From the NCBI RefSeq assembly GCF_001586165.1, contig NZ_CP014608.1:1550001-1614000 (forward strand): 64,000 nucleotides of DNA, given 5' to 3'. Both the position numbers and the translations under genes were made by a program. The DNA comes from Obesumbacterium proteus. GTDB lineage: Bacteria > Pseudomonadota > Gammaproteobacteria > Enterobacterales > Enterobacteriaceae. Below the pieces are notes generated by a model. That model did not search any database. It was not told the DNA's origin and saw only the letters and a list, made by a program, of their open reading frames with translations. Shown here piece after piece: positions 1-8,692 of the stretch (the first letter of the stretch is position 1; the number at the start of each line of letters is the position of its first letter).

Positions 1-2
1 AT

Positions 3-86
3 TGGGCTCTCTCTTTCTATATCTGGAGTTATCTGGGACTTGTCGCTGCGGCAGTGATTTATAGATGCCTACGGCGATTTTATTAG
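3..86 (+). CDS. Possible 3' end of an upstream membrane protein (partial)
   Basis: One frame is open from the window edge to a TAG and encodes about 27 residues. It starts with an aromatic and hydrophobic stretch (WALSFYIWSYLGLVAAAVIY) and ends in a basic tail (RCLRRFY), which looks like the last membrane helix and positive-inside tail of an inner-membrane protein. The piece is too short to assign to a family and may be chance. Confidence 0.3.
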   Translation, partial: WALSFYIWSYLGLVAAAVIYRCLRRFY

Positions 87-339
87 TTTTTTATATTATT
101 TTGAATTCTTTTCATTTGTCGCAAACTGACCCCATATTTACATTATCCTCTGTCATAGCTTGATGGAAAATTATTCAAGAAACCCATCTTTGCTCACCTT
201 TTTACGTTTAATAATCGTTGACCCTTTGGCTAGAACAGGTAGACTTCGGCGAAAAGAGCGCACAGCTGTAAGCTGAATAAGATTTTTCACTCATATCTTA
301 CTGCGACATCCATTCCGATAAATTCAATGAACTTCTTCT
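87..339. other. Intergenic region before the acyl-CoA ligase
   Basis: This is about 250 bp of AT-rich sequence with no convincing open frame, hairpin or operator. It presumably holds the promoter of the ligase that starts at 340. The ligase ATG has no strong Shine-Dalgarno sequence; only weak purine stretches precede it. Confidence 0.4.
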
Positions 340-2142
340 ATGATCAATGAGTTAAATAAATACCATCTGGTTAAACGAATTCAGCAGCAGATCAAAACCA
401 TACCGCAGCGTGTTGCGCTACGTGAGTGGTCTGCTCAAGGCGAAACTTCATTTACCTGGCAACAGGTAGGGCGTCGGGTTGAGAAACTCGCGCTAGCCTT
501 GTGCGCTTTGGGTGTTGATGTGCAGGATCGCGTGGCTATCTTTGCTCACAACTCAGTTTCTTGGACTTTAGTTGATCTGGCGATTTTACATCTGCGAGCG
601 ATTACCGTTCCGGTGTACTCGACAAACACCGCAGGGCAGACCGCCTTTGTGCTTAATGATGCCGATGTGCGTATTCTGTTTGTTGATGGCCAATCTCAAT
701 ATAATGCTGCGTTGGCGCTGCGTGGTGTTTGTCCGCAGTTAGAACGCATTATTGTTATGTCAGACAGCATTGACATGCAGGGCTGTGACATTGCCTGCAC
801 GCTTGATGATTTTGCCGCTAGCGCGCAAGAATCTTATTTGCCGCAGCTGGCCGAACGAATTGCTCAGGCTGATATGAGCGATCTGTTTACGCTCATTTAT
901 ACCTCCGGCACCACCGGTGAACCAAAAGGTGTGATGTTGAATTACACCAATATGGGGGCGCAGCTTCGCCTGCATGATGAGCGTTTAACCGTCACTGCCG
1001 ATGATGTTTCTCTCTGCTTCCTGCCGCTTTCTCACGTATTTGAACGTGCGTGGAGCTTCTATGTGATGCACTCTGGAGCACAGAATGTATACCTTGGCGA
1101 TACCAATCAGGTTCGCGAGGCGATGCAATCGGTGAAGCCTACCGTTATGTGTGCTGTTCCGCGTTTTTACGAAAAAATCTTCAGCGCCATCCATGAAAAA
1201 GTGGCTCAGGCGAAGTGGCACAAGCGTGCCATGTTCAAGTGGGCTATTTGGGTGGGGGAAAAATGTTTCCTGACCGAGCGTACTGGGCGTAAACCAAGTC
1301 CTGCGCTGGCCGCCATGCATAAGCTGGCTGATAAGCTCGTTCTCAGCAAACTGCGAGGAATTTTAGGTGGGCGAGTGCGTTTTCTGCCTGCTGCTGGTGC
1401 AAAGCTGGATGATAATGTCATCCTATTTTTCCAAGCGTTAGGTGCCAATATCAAATACGGCTATGGCATGACAGAAACCTGTGCCACGGTGTCTTGCTGG
1501 GAAGAGAATGATTTCCGCTTTGGTTCTATTGGTAAACCTTTACCTGACGTAGAAGTCCGTATCGGTCATGAAAATGAAATCCAGGTACGTGGTCCTATCG
1601 TCATGTGTGGCTACTTTAATAAACCGTTGGAAACCGCCGCGACCTTTACTGAAGATGGCTGGTTAAAAACCGGTGACGCAGGGGCATTAGATGAGAATGG
1701 TAATTTGTTTATTACCGAGCGTCTGAAAGACTTGATGAAAACCTCTAACGGTAAATACATTGCGCCGCAGATGGTTGAAGGTACCTTAGCGCAGGATCGT
1801 TTCATTGAGCAGGTTGCGGTTATCGCTGACGCGCGTAAGTTTGTTTCTGCGCTGATCGTTCCGTGCTTTGAATCTTTGGAAGAGTACGCTAAGTCGATCA
1901 ATCTGAAGTATCACGATCGTTTAGATCTGCTGCGTCATAGTCATATCGTTGAGATGTTTGATTTACGCCTGCGTGAAATGCAGAAAGGCTTAGCCAAGTT
2001 TGAGCAGGTTAAACGGTTTACTCTGCTGCCAGAGGCCTTCTCCATGGAGCAGGGCGAGCTGACACCCACGCTTAAACTACGTCGCAAGATCATTAACTCT
2101 CGCTATCAGCTGGAAATTGAATCCATGTATTTGGAACGATAG
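340..2142 (+). CDS. AMP-forming long-chain fatty acid--CoA ligase
   Basis: This 600-residue protein belongs to the ANL adenylating superfamily, in the group of long-chain acyl-CoA synthetases (COG1022 type). Members activate fatty acids with ATP and then CoA at the cytoplasmic membrane. The phosphate-binding loop YTSGTTGEPKGVML lies at residues 187-200. The adenine motif YGYGMTE, the hinge-region GWLKTGD and the late catalytic-lysine region KTSNGKYIAP follow in the usual order, so the enzyme looks complete. It is not E. coli FadD and has no counterpart next to ilvIH there. It is a single-gene unit closed by a terminator at 2162-2187. The exact substrate chain length is unknown. Confidence 0.85.
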   Translation: MINELNKYHLVKRIQQQIKTIPQRVALREWSAQGETSFTWQQVGRRVEKLALALCALGVDVQDRVAIFAHNSVSWTLVDLAILHLRAITVPVYSTNTAGQTAFVLNDADVRILFVDGQSQYNAALALRGVCPQLERIIVMSDSIDMQGCDIACTLDDFAASAQESYLPQLAERIAQADMSDLFTLIYTSGTTGEPKGVMLNYTNMGAQLRLHDERLTVTADDVSLCFLPLSHVFERAWSFYVMHSGAQNVYLGDTNQVREAMQSVKPTVMCAVPRFYEKIFSAIHEKVAQAKWHKRAMFKWAIWVGEKCFLTERTGRKPSPALAAMHKLADKLVLSKLRGILGGRVRFLPAAGAKLDDNVILFFQALGANIKYGYGMTETCATVSCWEENDFRFGSIGKPLPDVEVRIGHENEIQVRGPIVMCGYFNKPLETAATFTEDGWLKTGDAGALDENGNLFITERLKDLMKTSNGKYIAPQMVEGTLAQDRFIEQVAVIADARKFVSALIVPCFESLEEYAKSINLKYHDRLDLLRHSHIVEMFDLRLREMQKGLAKFEQVKRFTLLPEAFSMEQGELTPTLKLRRKIINSRYQLEIESMYLER

Positions 2143-2161
2143 CGGTAAATTGATTTTGCTT

Positions 2162-2190
2162 AACGGCCAGTACTTTTACTGGCCGTTTTC
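2162..2190 (+). terminator. Rho-independent terminator after the acyl-CoA ligase
   Basis: An 11-bp perfect stem, AACGGCCAGTA paired with TACTGGCCGTT, encloses a CTTT loop. It is followed by TTCTTTTC and lies 20 bp after the ligase stop. Confidence 0.9.
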
Positions 2191-2476
2191 TTTTCTGAAA
2201 CTCCCCTCGCTTATTTTGGCCTGAGAGAATGATTTAGTTCTGTAATTTGGCTGGCCGCAGCGATAAGCGCGGAGCTCATTCCATGACTCTCAGCGTTTTA
2301 TTCCTGAAAAATGGCTGAATACAGCAAGGTTATCACTTCCCCGTTTTTTCCCACCGGTTTGTCGTTTGCGCACTTGTTATTCCCACGTTAAGGTAATGAA
2401 TCAAACACAACACACAAAAAAACAGGGATCCACCCTGAATATGATACCTACGCAAAGTCAGCCTGGAGGCAAACCC
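2191..2476. other. ilvIH upstream control region
   Basis: This gap of about 290 bp precedes ilvI. In E. coli the matching region carries several Lrp sites and a leucine-responsive promoter. No clear individual Lrp box can be called by eye here. An in-frame upstream extension of ilvI (from 2366) is open, but it is unlike known IlvI N-termini and was rejected as coding. Confidence 0.4.
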
Positions 2477-4195
2477 ATGGAGATGTTGTCAGGAGCCGAG
2501 ATGGTCGTTCGATCGTTAATCGATCAGGGCGTAAAGCATGTATTCGGTTATCCGGGCGGGGCCGTTCTTGATATTTACGACGCCCTGCACACGGTTGGAG
2601 GAATTGAACACGTCCTCGTGCGCCACGAGCAGGGTGCAGTGCACATGGCCGATGGATTTGCGCGTGCAACCGGAGAAGTAGGCGTGGTGCTGGTGACCTC
2701 AGGTCCCGGAGCAACAAATGCCATTACCGGTATTGCGACCGCTTATATGGACTCGGTTCCGATGGTGGTTATTTCGGGTCAGGTTGCTACGTCTCTGATT
2801 GGTAACGATGCTTTTCAGGAGTGCGATATGGTCGGGATTTCACGCCCGGTGGTGAAGCACAGCTTTTTAGTGAAGCATACTGAAGATATTCCAACCATTA
2901 TCAAAAAAGCATTCTATTTGGCCTCGACAGGGCGTCCGGGGCCCGTCGTCGTTGATTTGCCTAAAGACATCATGAATCCGGCGATCAAACTGCCGTATTC
3001 TTATCCTGAAAACGTAAAAATGCGCTCGTATAGCCCGACTCTACAAGGGCATCGTGGCCAGATTAAGCGCGCACTACAAACGTTGTTGGCGGCGAAACAG
3101 CCGATTATTTATGCCGGTGGCGGTGTGATTAGCTCAGGTTGTCATGAGGAGCTGCGTCAGCTAGCCGAGCGCTTGAATATTCCAGTGACAACATCTTTGA
3201 TGGGCTTGGGTGGCTTCCCAGCATCTCACGCTCAAAGCCTCGGCATGCTGGGTATGCATGGCACTTACGAAGCCAATATGGCGATGCACAACGCTGACGT
3301 TATTTTTGCCGTCGGTGTGCGCTTCGACGATCGTACCACCAATAATCTGGCTAAATACTGTCCTAATGCGACAGTGCTGCATATCGACATCGATCCTACC
3401 TCGATCTCCAAAACCGTTGATGCAGATATTCCGATCGTGGGTGATGCGAAAGAGGCGCTAGCGACTTTCTTGGAGCTGCTGGGGCAGAAAGAAGCCAAGC
3501 AAGATTTCGATGGACTGCGTGATTGGTGGCAAAACATTGCTCAATGGCGTGCCCGTAAATGCCTGAGCTATGATACGAACAGCGGCCGTATTAAACCGCA
3601 GCAGGTCATTGAAACCCTCCATCGATTAACCCACGGTGAGGCTTATGTTGCTTCGGACGTGGGTCAACATCAGATGTTTGCCGCCTTGTACTACGGTTTT
3701 GATAAACCGCGTCGTTGGGTGAATTCGGGAGGCCTAGGCACTATGGGCTTTGGCTTGCCTGCGGCGCTGGGGATCAAATTAGCCTTGCCGGAAGAAACCG
3801 TGATTTGTGTCACTGGTGACGGCAGTATCCAGATGAACATCCAAGAGCTGTCAACGGCGCTGCAATATGATTTGCCCGTTGTCGTGGTGAATCTGAACAA
3901 CCGCTTCCTTGGCATGGTTAAGCAGTGGCAAGACATGATCTATGCAGGGCGTCATTCACAGTCTTACATGGAATCATTACCGGATTTTGTGAAGCTGGCT
4001 GAGGCTTACGGACACGTTGGGATCTCGATCCGCACGCCTGATGAATTAGAAAGCAAGCTGGAGCAGGCGCTGGCGGTGAAGAATCGTTTAGTGTTTGTCG
4101 ACGTTACCATTGATGAAACTGAGCACGTTTATCCGATGCAAATTCGCGGCGGATCAATGGACGAAATGTGGTTAAGCAAAACGGAGAGGACTTAA
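2477..4195 (+). CDS. ilvI: Acetolactate synthase III, large catalytic subunit
   Basis: This is the ThDP- and FAD-dependent enzyme that makes acetolactate or acetohydroxybutyrate, the first common step of branched-chain amino acid synthesis. It acts with IlvH. The protein is 572 residues from the chosen ATG and begins MEMLSGAEMVVRSLIDQG, as in E. coli. The catalytic Glu lies in VLVRHEQGAVHMADG, and the ThDP/Mg motif is VTGDGSIQMNIQEL followed by NLNN. The start at 2477 is set by an exact GGAGG at 2465-2469 with a 7-nt spacer and by alignment. The protein ends with MDEMWLSKTERT. The ilvH start lies 2 bp after the stop, so the two genes form one operon. Confidence 0.97.
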   Translation: MEMLSGAEMVVRSLIDQGVKHVFGYPGGAVLDIYDALHTVGGIEHVLVRHEQGAVHMADGFARATGEVGVVLVTSGPGATNAITGIATAYMDSVPMVVISGQVATSLIGNDAFQECDMVGISRPVVKHSFLVKHTEDIPTIIKKAFYLASTGRPGPVVVDLPKDIMNPAIKLPYSYPENVKMRSYSPTLQGHRGQIKRALQTLLAAKQPIIYAGGGVISSGCHEELRQLAERLNIPVTTSLMGLGGFPASHAQSLGMLGMHGTYEANMAMHNADVIFAVGVRFDDRTTNNLAKYCPNATVLHIDIDPTSISKTVDADIPIVGDAKEALATFLELLGQKEAKQDFDGLRDWWQNIAQWRARKCLSYDTNSGRIKPQQVIETLHRLTHGEAYVASDVGQHQMFAALYYGFDKPRRWVNSGGLGTMGFGLPAALGIKLALPEETVICVTGDGSIQMNIQELSTALQYDLPVVVVNLNNRFLGMVKQWQDMIYAGRHSQSYMESLPDFVKLAEAYGHVGISIRTPDELESKLEQALAVKNRLVFVDVTIDETEHVYPMQIRGGSMDEMWLSKTERT

Positions 4196-4197
4196 TA

Positions 4198-4689
4198 ATG
4201 CGCCGGATTTTATCTGTATTACTGGAAAACGAATCAGGCGCACTGTCCCGCGTGGTCGGCCTGTTCTCTCAGCGTGGCTATAACATTGAAAGTTTGACCG
4301 TTGCTCCTACGGACGATCCCACGCTTTCGCGCATGACGATCCAAACCGTCGGTGATGCGAAAGTGCTTGAGCAAATTGAAAAGCAGCTCCACAAACTGGT
4401 AGATGTTTTGCGTGTGAGCGAGTTGGTGCAGGGCTCGCACGTTGAGCGTGAAATTATGTTAGTGAAGTTACAGGCAACGGGTTATGGACGTGAAGAAGTG
4501 AAGCGCAGCACCGACATTTTCCGTGGGCAAATCGTGGATGTCACCGCGGCGCTTTACACAGTTCAGCTAGTCGGTACCAGCGACAAGCTTGATGCCTTCT
4601 TAAGCGCCGTACGAGAGGTTGCTGAAATTGTTGAAGTAGCCCGTTCAGGTGTTGTCGGGGTATCTCGTGGTGACAAAATAATGCGTTAA
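4198..4689 (+). CDS. ilvH: Acetolactate synthase III, small regulatory subunit
   Basis: IlvH activates the IlvI catalytic subunit and confers valine feedback inhibition. The 163-residue protein starts MRRILSVLLENESGALSRV, the N-terminal ACT domain that forms the valine site at the dimer interface. The conserved ENESGAL and RGYNIESL segments are intact. A C-terminal ALS-small-subunit domain follows and ends SRGDKIMR. The start is fixed by homology and by the tight spacing: ilvI ends at 4195 with GGAGAGG just upstream. An in-frame upstream ATG at 4168 lies inside ilvI and is not preferred. Confidence 0.97.
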   Translation: MRRILSVLLENESGALSRVVGLFSQRGYNIESLTVAPTDDPTLSRMTIQTVGDAKVLEQIEKQLHKLVDVLRVSELVQGSHVEREIMLVKLQATGYGREEVKRSTDIFRGQIVDVTAALYTVQLVGTSDKLDAFLSAVREVAEIVEVARSGVVGVSRGDKIMR

Positions 4690-4722
4690 CACAGGTCAAT
4701 TTTCTGCGTAATAGTGCTATTT

Positions 4723-4757
4723 AGAGGCTCAGCTTTGTGCTGGGCCTCTTACTTTTT
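4723..4757 (+). terminator. Terminator of ilvIH
   Basis: AGAGGCTCAGC at 4723-4733 pairs with GCTGGGCCTCT at 4739-4749, with one mismatch/G-T pair, and is followed by TACTTTTTC. It lies 33 bp after the ilvH stop. Confidence 0.85.
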
Positions 4758-4874
4758 CTTATTTGCTGATGCCTTTCAGCAAAAGCGGTTGCTCCTTTCT
4801 TCTTTATGCGGTTAGATCATTTGTATCGATGACCATTCGGTCTTCTTAATTAATTTGATGCGTAAGGGGATAAC

Positions 4875-5879
4875 GTGAAGTTGGATGAAATCGCGCGTCT
4901 TGCTGGAGTTTCGCGGACGACGGCCAGTTATGTCATTAACGGTAAGGCCAAACAGTACCGTGTGAGTGATAAAACGGTTGAAAAAGTGATGGCTGTGGTA
5001 CGTGAGCATAACTATCATCCAAACGCCGTGGCTGCAGGTTTACGTGCTGGCCGCACCCGTTCTATTGGGCTGGTTATTCCTGATTTGGAAAACACCAGCT
5101 ACACCCGCATTGCAAACTATCTTGAGCGTCAGGCACGCCAAAGAGGCTATCAGCTGTTGATCGCCTGTTCAGAAGATCAGCCAGATAACGAAATGCGGTG
5201 TATCGAGCACCTGTTACAGCGTCAGGTTGATGCCATCATTGTCTCGACCGCTCTGCCGCCGGAACACCCGTTCTACCAGCGTTGGGTCAACGATCCTTTG
5301 CCGATCATTGCGCTGGATCGTGCGTTAGATCCTGAAAACTTTATTAGCGTTGTGGGGGCCGATCGTGAGGATTCCGAGATGTTGGCGGAAGAATTACGCA
5401 AATTCCCGGCTAAATCGGTTCTGTATCTCGGTGCTTTGCCTGAGCTGTCGGTGAGTTTCTTACGCGAGCAGGGATTCCGAGACGCATGGCGCGACGATCC
5501 GCGTGAAGTGCAATATCTTTACACCAATAGCTACGAACGTGATGCCGCGGGCGTAGCGTTCTCTAATTGGCTTAAAGATAATGAAATGCCGCAGGCTTTG
5601 TTCACCACGTCATTCCCGCTTCTGCAGGGGGTGCTGGATGTCACGTTGAAGCATCATGGTCATTTGCCAACCGATCTTGCGATCGCAACCTTTGGCGACA
5701 ATGAGCTACTGGATTTCCTCGATTGCCCTGTTTTATCGGTGGGGCAACGCCATCGTGATATCGCCGAACGCGTACTGGAATTGGTATTGGCGAGTTTGGA
5801 TGAGCCGAAGAAGCCAAAAGCGGGTTTAAGCCGAATGCGTCGTGTACTGCTCAAGCGTGGTCGCCTTAACCGGATGTAA
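4875..5879 (+). CDS. cra: Catabolite repressor/activator (LacI family)
   Basis: Cra is a cytoplasmic DNA-binding regulator of glycolysis, gluconeogenesis and the fruBKA operon, released from DNA by fructose 1-phosphate. The 334-residue product starts (V/M)KLDEIARLAGVSRTTASYV, the LacI-type helix-turn-helix. The linker that contacts the minor groove (NAVAAGLRAGRTRSIGLV) follows, then the periplasmic-binding-like effector domain with LGALPELSVSFLREQGFR and the late AIATFGDNELLDF motif. The start codon is GTG, as in E. coli, with AAGGGGA at 4864-4870 as ribosome site. It is monocistronic with its own terminator. The C-terminal tail LLKRGRLNRM differs from E. coli, which is normal for orthologues. 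Confidence 0.96.
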   Translation: MKLDEIARLAGVSRTTASYVINGKAKQYRVSDKTVEKVMAVVREHNYHPNAVAAGLRAGRTRSIGLVIPDLENTSYTRIANYLERQARQRGYQLLIACSEDQPDNEMRCIEHLLQRQVDAIIVSTALPPEHPFYQRWVNDPLPIIALDRALDPENFISVVGADREDSEMLAEELRKFPAKSVLYLGALPELSVSFLREQGFRDAWRDDPREVQYLYTNSYERDAAGVAFSNWLKDNEMPQALFTTSFPLLQGVLDVTLKHHGHLPTDLAIATFGDNELLDFLDCPVLSVGQRHRDIAERVLELVLASLDEPKKPKAGLSRMRRVLLKRGRLNRM

Positions 5880-5915
5880 TGCCGAAAGAATTAAGTAAAA
5901 CGATGAAGTGAGAAG

Positions 5916-5942
5916 GCGCCGGTGGTAACCGGCGCTTTTTTT
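5916..5942 (+). terminator. Terminator of cra
   Basis: A perfect stem, GCGCCGGT (5916-5923) and ACCGGCGC (5928-5935), with a GGTA loop is followed by seven T. The T-run reaches the restored stop codon of the convergent alaE gene. Confidence 0.92.
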
Positions 5943-6407
5943 ACGCCTGTACTTTATTGACCTGAACTTTATTGGCATGGGCAGACACTTTAAACAGCCT
6001 GCGGCAATAATCTAAAAATAGCCGTAGGCGACACCCATTGCCATCGATACCACGGCGTTACTGGTGACCGCCGCGATAATTTGCGCACCGTCGGCACCCA
6101 CAGACCACAAAATAATGGCGTATACCGGCGACTGAAAAGAGACATAGGCAAGCAGATCGGCCACGATTTTAGCCGCTCCGGTTGGGCTGCAACGCTGTGA
6201 CTGACGAATAAACCAATCACGATATATGCCATACGGCCAAGCGATAAGAATGTTGACCGGAATGGAAAGTAGGCGAGATGACAGTGATTGGCTAAAGCTC
6301 ATTCCAGAGAGAAAGACTTCAATCGCCATACCGACGATGAAGGAGTAAACCACCAGTGCAAAAATATCGGCGGCTGCACTACGAGCACGAGAATCGGATG
6401 AAAACAT
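5941..6407 (-). pseudogene. alaE: L-alanine exporter AlaE, frameshifted near the 3' end
   Basis: AlaE is a small inner-membrane protein that exports L-alanine. The reading frame from ATG at 6407 (MFSSDSRARSAAADIFALVV, preceded by GGAG) matches E. coli AlaE through IPVNILIAWPYGIYRD, FQSPVYAIIL and VVSMAMGVAYGYF. It then meets TAG at 6012-6014. Adding one T to the T5 run at about 6014-6018 restores a 155-residue protein ending LDYCRRLFKV and then a KVQA tail, with TAA at 5941-5943. E. coli AlaE is 149 residues and also ends near RRLFKV, so the downstream frame is real gene sequence. Membrane helices are visible throughout. The cause is either a true one-base loss or a homopolymer sequencing error. 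In E. coli this gene lies elsewhere (ygaW). Confidence 0.9.
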
Positions 6408-7186
6408 AACGGCTAACTCCATGTTGAAACTAGTCATTAATACTGGTTTTGCTTGCTCTTAATGGTTTTATGAACTGCTTATTTTTGTATGAATAGCATA
6501 CATGCTCGCCGTATGTTTTTTAACTAGTGAAAAATTATTATTTAAAGACGGATTTGCTACAAAAATCTGCGCGAATGACAAGAATGGGCAAAACGCATGA
6601 TTTATCACCATGCCGGTAATTTTTATGTTCTTATTCAATTTCTTGGATGGAAATCGTACAGGGAAGGATAATGAATGGTTTGTGTTGTTCTAATAATCGT
6701 CTGAATAAAATAAAAATGAATATTTGAGAACTATCTGAGGTGGTAAGGATTGAGAGAACGAAATACTCAATGCCTTTTGAATAAAGGCAGTTAGATAATT
6801 AATCCTCAAACCGATTATTATCTCGGGATAAAGTGAGATAAAATGGTTATCAGAAAAACTATGTTGAATGGTAATTAAATTATTTTATTGATTTTTAAAG
6901 GTATTTTTAATTTTCTGACGACGATTGGCTAAGGTTGAATTAGCTTTATATTTACTACTGTAAAGCGTATGTAAATTATACAAGACATGTTCAAAATGAG
7001 AGCCATATTGCAAAGTCTGGTTAAATTTTAATTTTTGGTAAAAATTTTGTGTTTCTCGTTAGTAACACTCCCTTCCAAGAATTTCCCTTAATTTATCATG
7101 ATGTTAATTTTATTATTTCTCTTTCAGAGTTTTCGTTGTGAATGGTTTTAATTTCACTTCAGGCAAAAATAATCCCAAACCGCATC
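6408..7186. other. Long AT-rich intergenic region between alaE and mraZ
   Basis: About 780 bp without a supportable gene, strongly AT-rich, lie between the divergent alaE and mraZ. A small hairpin (TTATCTC at 6818-6824 with GAGATAA at 6835-6841) is the only clear local structure. The stretch should hold the alaE promoter. I see no convincing small gene, tRNA or repeat. Confidence 0.5.
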
Positions 7187-7195
7187 CGCTCTGGC

Positions 7196-7224
7196 TTGAC
7201 AAGGTTTTCCTACCCTCCGTAAAC
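7196..7224 (+). promoter_or_regulatory. Pmra, main promoter of the dcw cluster
   Basis: The -35 hexamer TTGACA at 7196-7201 and a -10-like GTAAAC at 7219-7224 are separated by 17 bp. The spacing and the surrounding CTCCGTAAACTTCCTT closely resemble the E. coli mraZ promoter, which drives the cluster. Confidence 0.8.
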
Positions 7225-7232
7225 TTCCTTAT

Positions 7233-7266
7233 GTGGGAATTTGTGGTGTAAAGTGGTGAGATGGGG
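7233..7266 (+). promoter_or_regulatory. MraZ operator (10-bp direct repeats)
   Basis: GTGG occurs at 7233, 7243 and 7253 with a degenerate fourth copy (GGGG) at 7263, an exact 10-bp period just downstream of Pmra. MraZ is known to repress its own operon through TGGG-type direct repeats at 10-bp spacing between promoter and gene. The autoregulation here is inferred from that. Confidence 0.8.
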
Positions 7267-7286
7267 CAACGAGGGGTAATTTAGGT

Positions 7287-7745
7287 ATGTTTCGTGGCGC
7301 AACAACCATCAACCTTGACGGTAAAGGACGCTTAGCGGTTCCAATGCGCTATCGCGAATTACTGCTTGAGGAATCGCAAGGTCAAATGGTTTGCACCATC
7401 GATCTCCATCAGCCATGCCTATTGCTTTACACACTTCCGCAGTGGGAAGTGATTGAACAAAAACTATCGCGTCTTTCGAGTATGAATCCTGTCGAGCGTC
7501 GCATTCAGCGTCTGCTGCTAGGTCATGCCAGCGAATGCCAGATGGATAGCGCCGGTCGATTGCTGATTGCAAGTACGTTGCGACAGCATGCTGGGCTTAC
7601 AAAACAAGTGATGCTAGTTGGGCAGTTCAACAAGTTTGAACTGTGGGATGAAGAAAACTGGTATCAACAGGTCAAGGAAGATATTGACGCACAACAGACC
7701 GCAACGGAGCCTTTATCCGAGCGGCTACAGGATTTGTCGTTATAG
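7287..7745 (+). CDS. mraZ: Transcriptional regulator MraZ
   Basis: MraZ is the first gene of the division and cell-wall cluster and represses it by binding direct repeats just upstream. The 152-residue protein begins MFRGATTINLDGKGRLAVP, the first of two SpoVT/AbrB-like half-domains. The second (CQMDSAGRLLIASTLRQHAGL) starts near residue 80. AbrB-like proteins form ring oligomers that contact several 10-bp-spaced repeats. The start has GAGGGG at 7271-7276. rsmH follows after 2 bp. Confidence 0.97.
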   Translation: MFRGATTINLDGKGRLAVPMRYRELLLEESQGQMVCTIDLHQPCLLLYTLPQWEVIEQKLSRLSSMNPVERRIQRLLLGHASECQMDSAGRLLIASTLRQHAGLTKQVMLVGQFNKFELWDEENWYQQVKEDIDAQQTATEPLSERLQDLSL

Positions 7746-7747
7746 TC

Positions 7748-8692
7748 ATGTCAGAAGAAAATTACCAACACAAGACCGTGTTGCTGGATGAGGCTGTGAA
7801 TGGCCTTAATCTGCGCAGTAACGGCATTTACATTGATGGCACTTTTGGTCGCGGTGGTCATTCACGTCTTATTTTGTCCCAGCTTGGGCCAGAAGGACGC
7901 TTAGTGGCTATCGATCGTGACCCGCAGGCTATTGCCGCCGCAGCAGAAATCACCGATCCACGTTTCTCTATCGTTCATGGCCCGTTTTCCGATATGGCGA
8001 GCTATGTACGTGAACTCGGCCTAGAAGGCCAAATCAACGGCGTTCTTCTCGATTTGGGCGTTTCCTCTCCGCAGCTCGATGATGCTGAGCGCGGCTTCTC
8101 TTTCATGCGTGATGGACCGCTCGACATGCGAATGGACCCAACGCGTGGTTTGTCCGCAGCTGAATGGCTGATGAAAGCGGAAGAAGAGGATATTGCTTGG
8201 GTGCTGAAGACCTTTGGCGAAGAGCGCTTTGCCAAGCGTATTGCGCGCGCCATCGTGGAGCGTAATCGCCTTGAGCCAATGACCCGCACGCATGAACTGG
8301 CCACGCTGATTGCAAACGCCAGCCCATTCCGTGAAAAACATAAGCATCCGGCAACGCGCAGCTTCCAAGCGATTCGTATTTATATCAACAGCGAATTGGA
8401 AGAGATCGAACGTGCACTGAACGGCGCGCTAGAGATTCTCGCCCCAGAAGGTCGCCTGTCGATTATCAGTTTCCATTCGCTGGAAGACCGCATTGTAAAA
8501 CAGTTTATTCGTCACCATAGCCGTGGGCCACAGGTTCCTGCGGGTATTCCTCTGACAGAAGCGCAGCTGCGCAGTCAGGGCGGACGTAAGCTGAAAGCGT
8601 TGGGCAAAATGAAACCGAGCGGTGAGGAAGTGAACGTTAACCCACGTGCTCGTAGCTCGGTGCTGCGCTTTGCGGAAAGGACGACAGAATGA
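7748..8692 (+). CDS. rsmH: 16S rRNA (cytosine-1402-N4) methyltransferase
   Basis: RsmH (MraW) uses S-adenosylmethionine to methylate N4 of C1402 in the ribosomal decoding centre. The 314-residue protein has the SAM-binding motif near the start, YIDGTFGRGGHSRLIL, then AIDRDPQAI. The conserved GVLLDLGVSSPQLDDAERGFSF and FHSLEDRIVKQF segments follow. Length equals that of E. coli. It starts 2 bp after mraZ and its last 4 bp overlap ftsL, so it is co-transcribed with the dcw genes despite its ribosomal role. Confidence 0.97.
   Translation: MSEENYQHKTVLLDEAVNGLNLRSNGIYIDGTFGRGGHSRLILSQLGPEGRLVAIDRDPQAIAAAAEITDPRFSIVHGPFSDMASYVRELGLEGQINGVLLDLGVSSPQLDDAERGFSFMRDGPLDMRMDPTRGLSAAEWLMKAEEEDIAWVLKTFGEERFAKRIARAIVERNRLEPMTRTHELATLIANASPFREKHKHPATRSFQAIRIYINSELEEIERALNGALEILAPEGRLSIISFHSLEDRIVKQFIRHHSRGPQVPAGIPLTEAQLRSQGGRKLKALGKMKPSGEEVNVNPRARSSVLRFAERTTE

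Noticed and set aside
2366..2476. N-terminal extension of ilvI
   Set aside because: The extension has no homologous counterpart, and a textbook GGAGG stands before the conserved MEMLSGAEM start.
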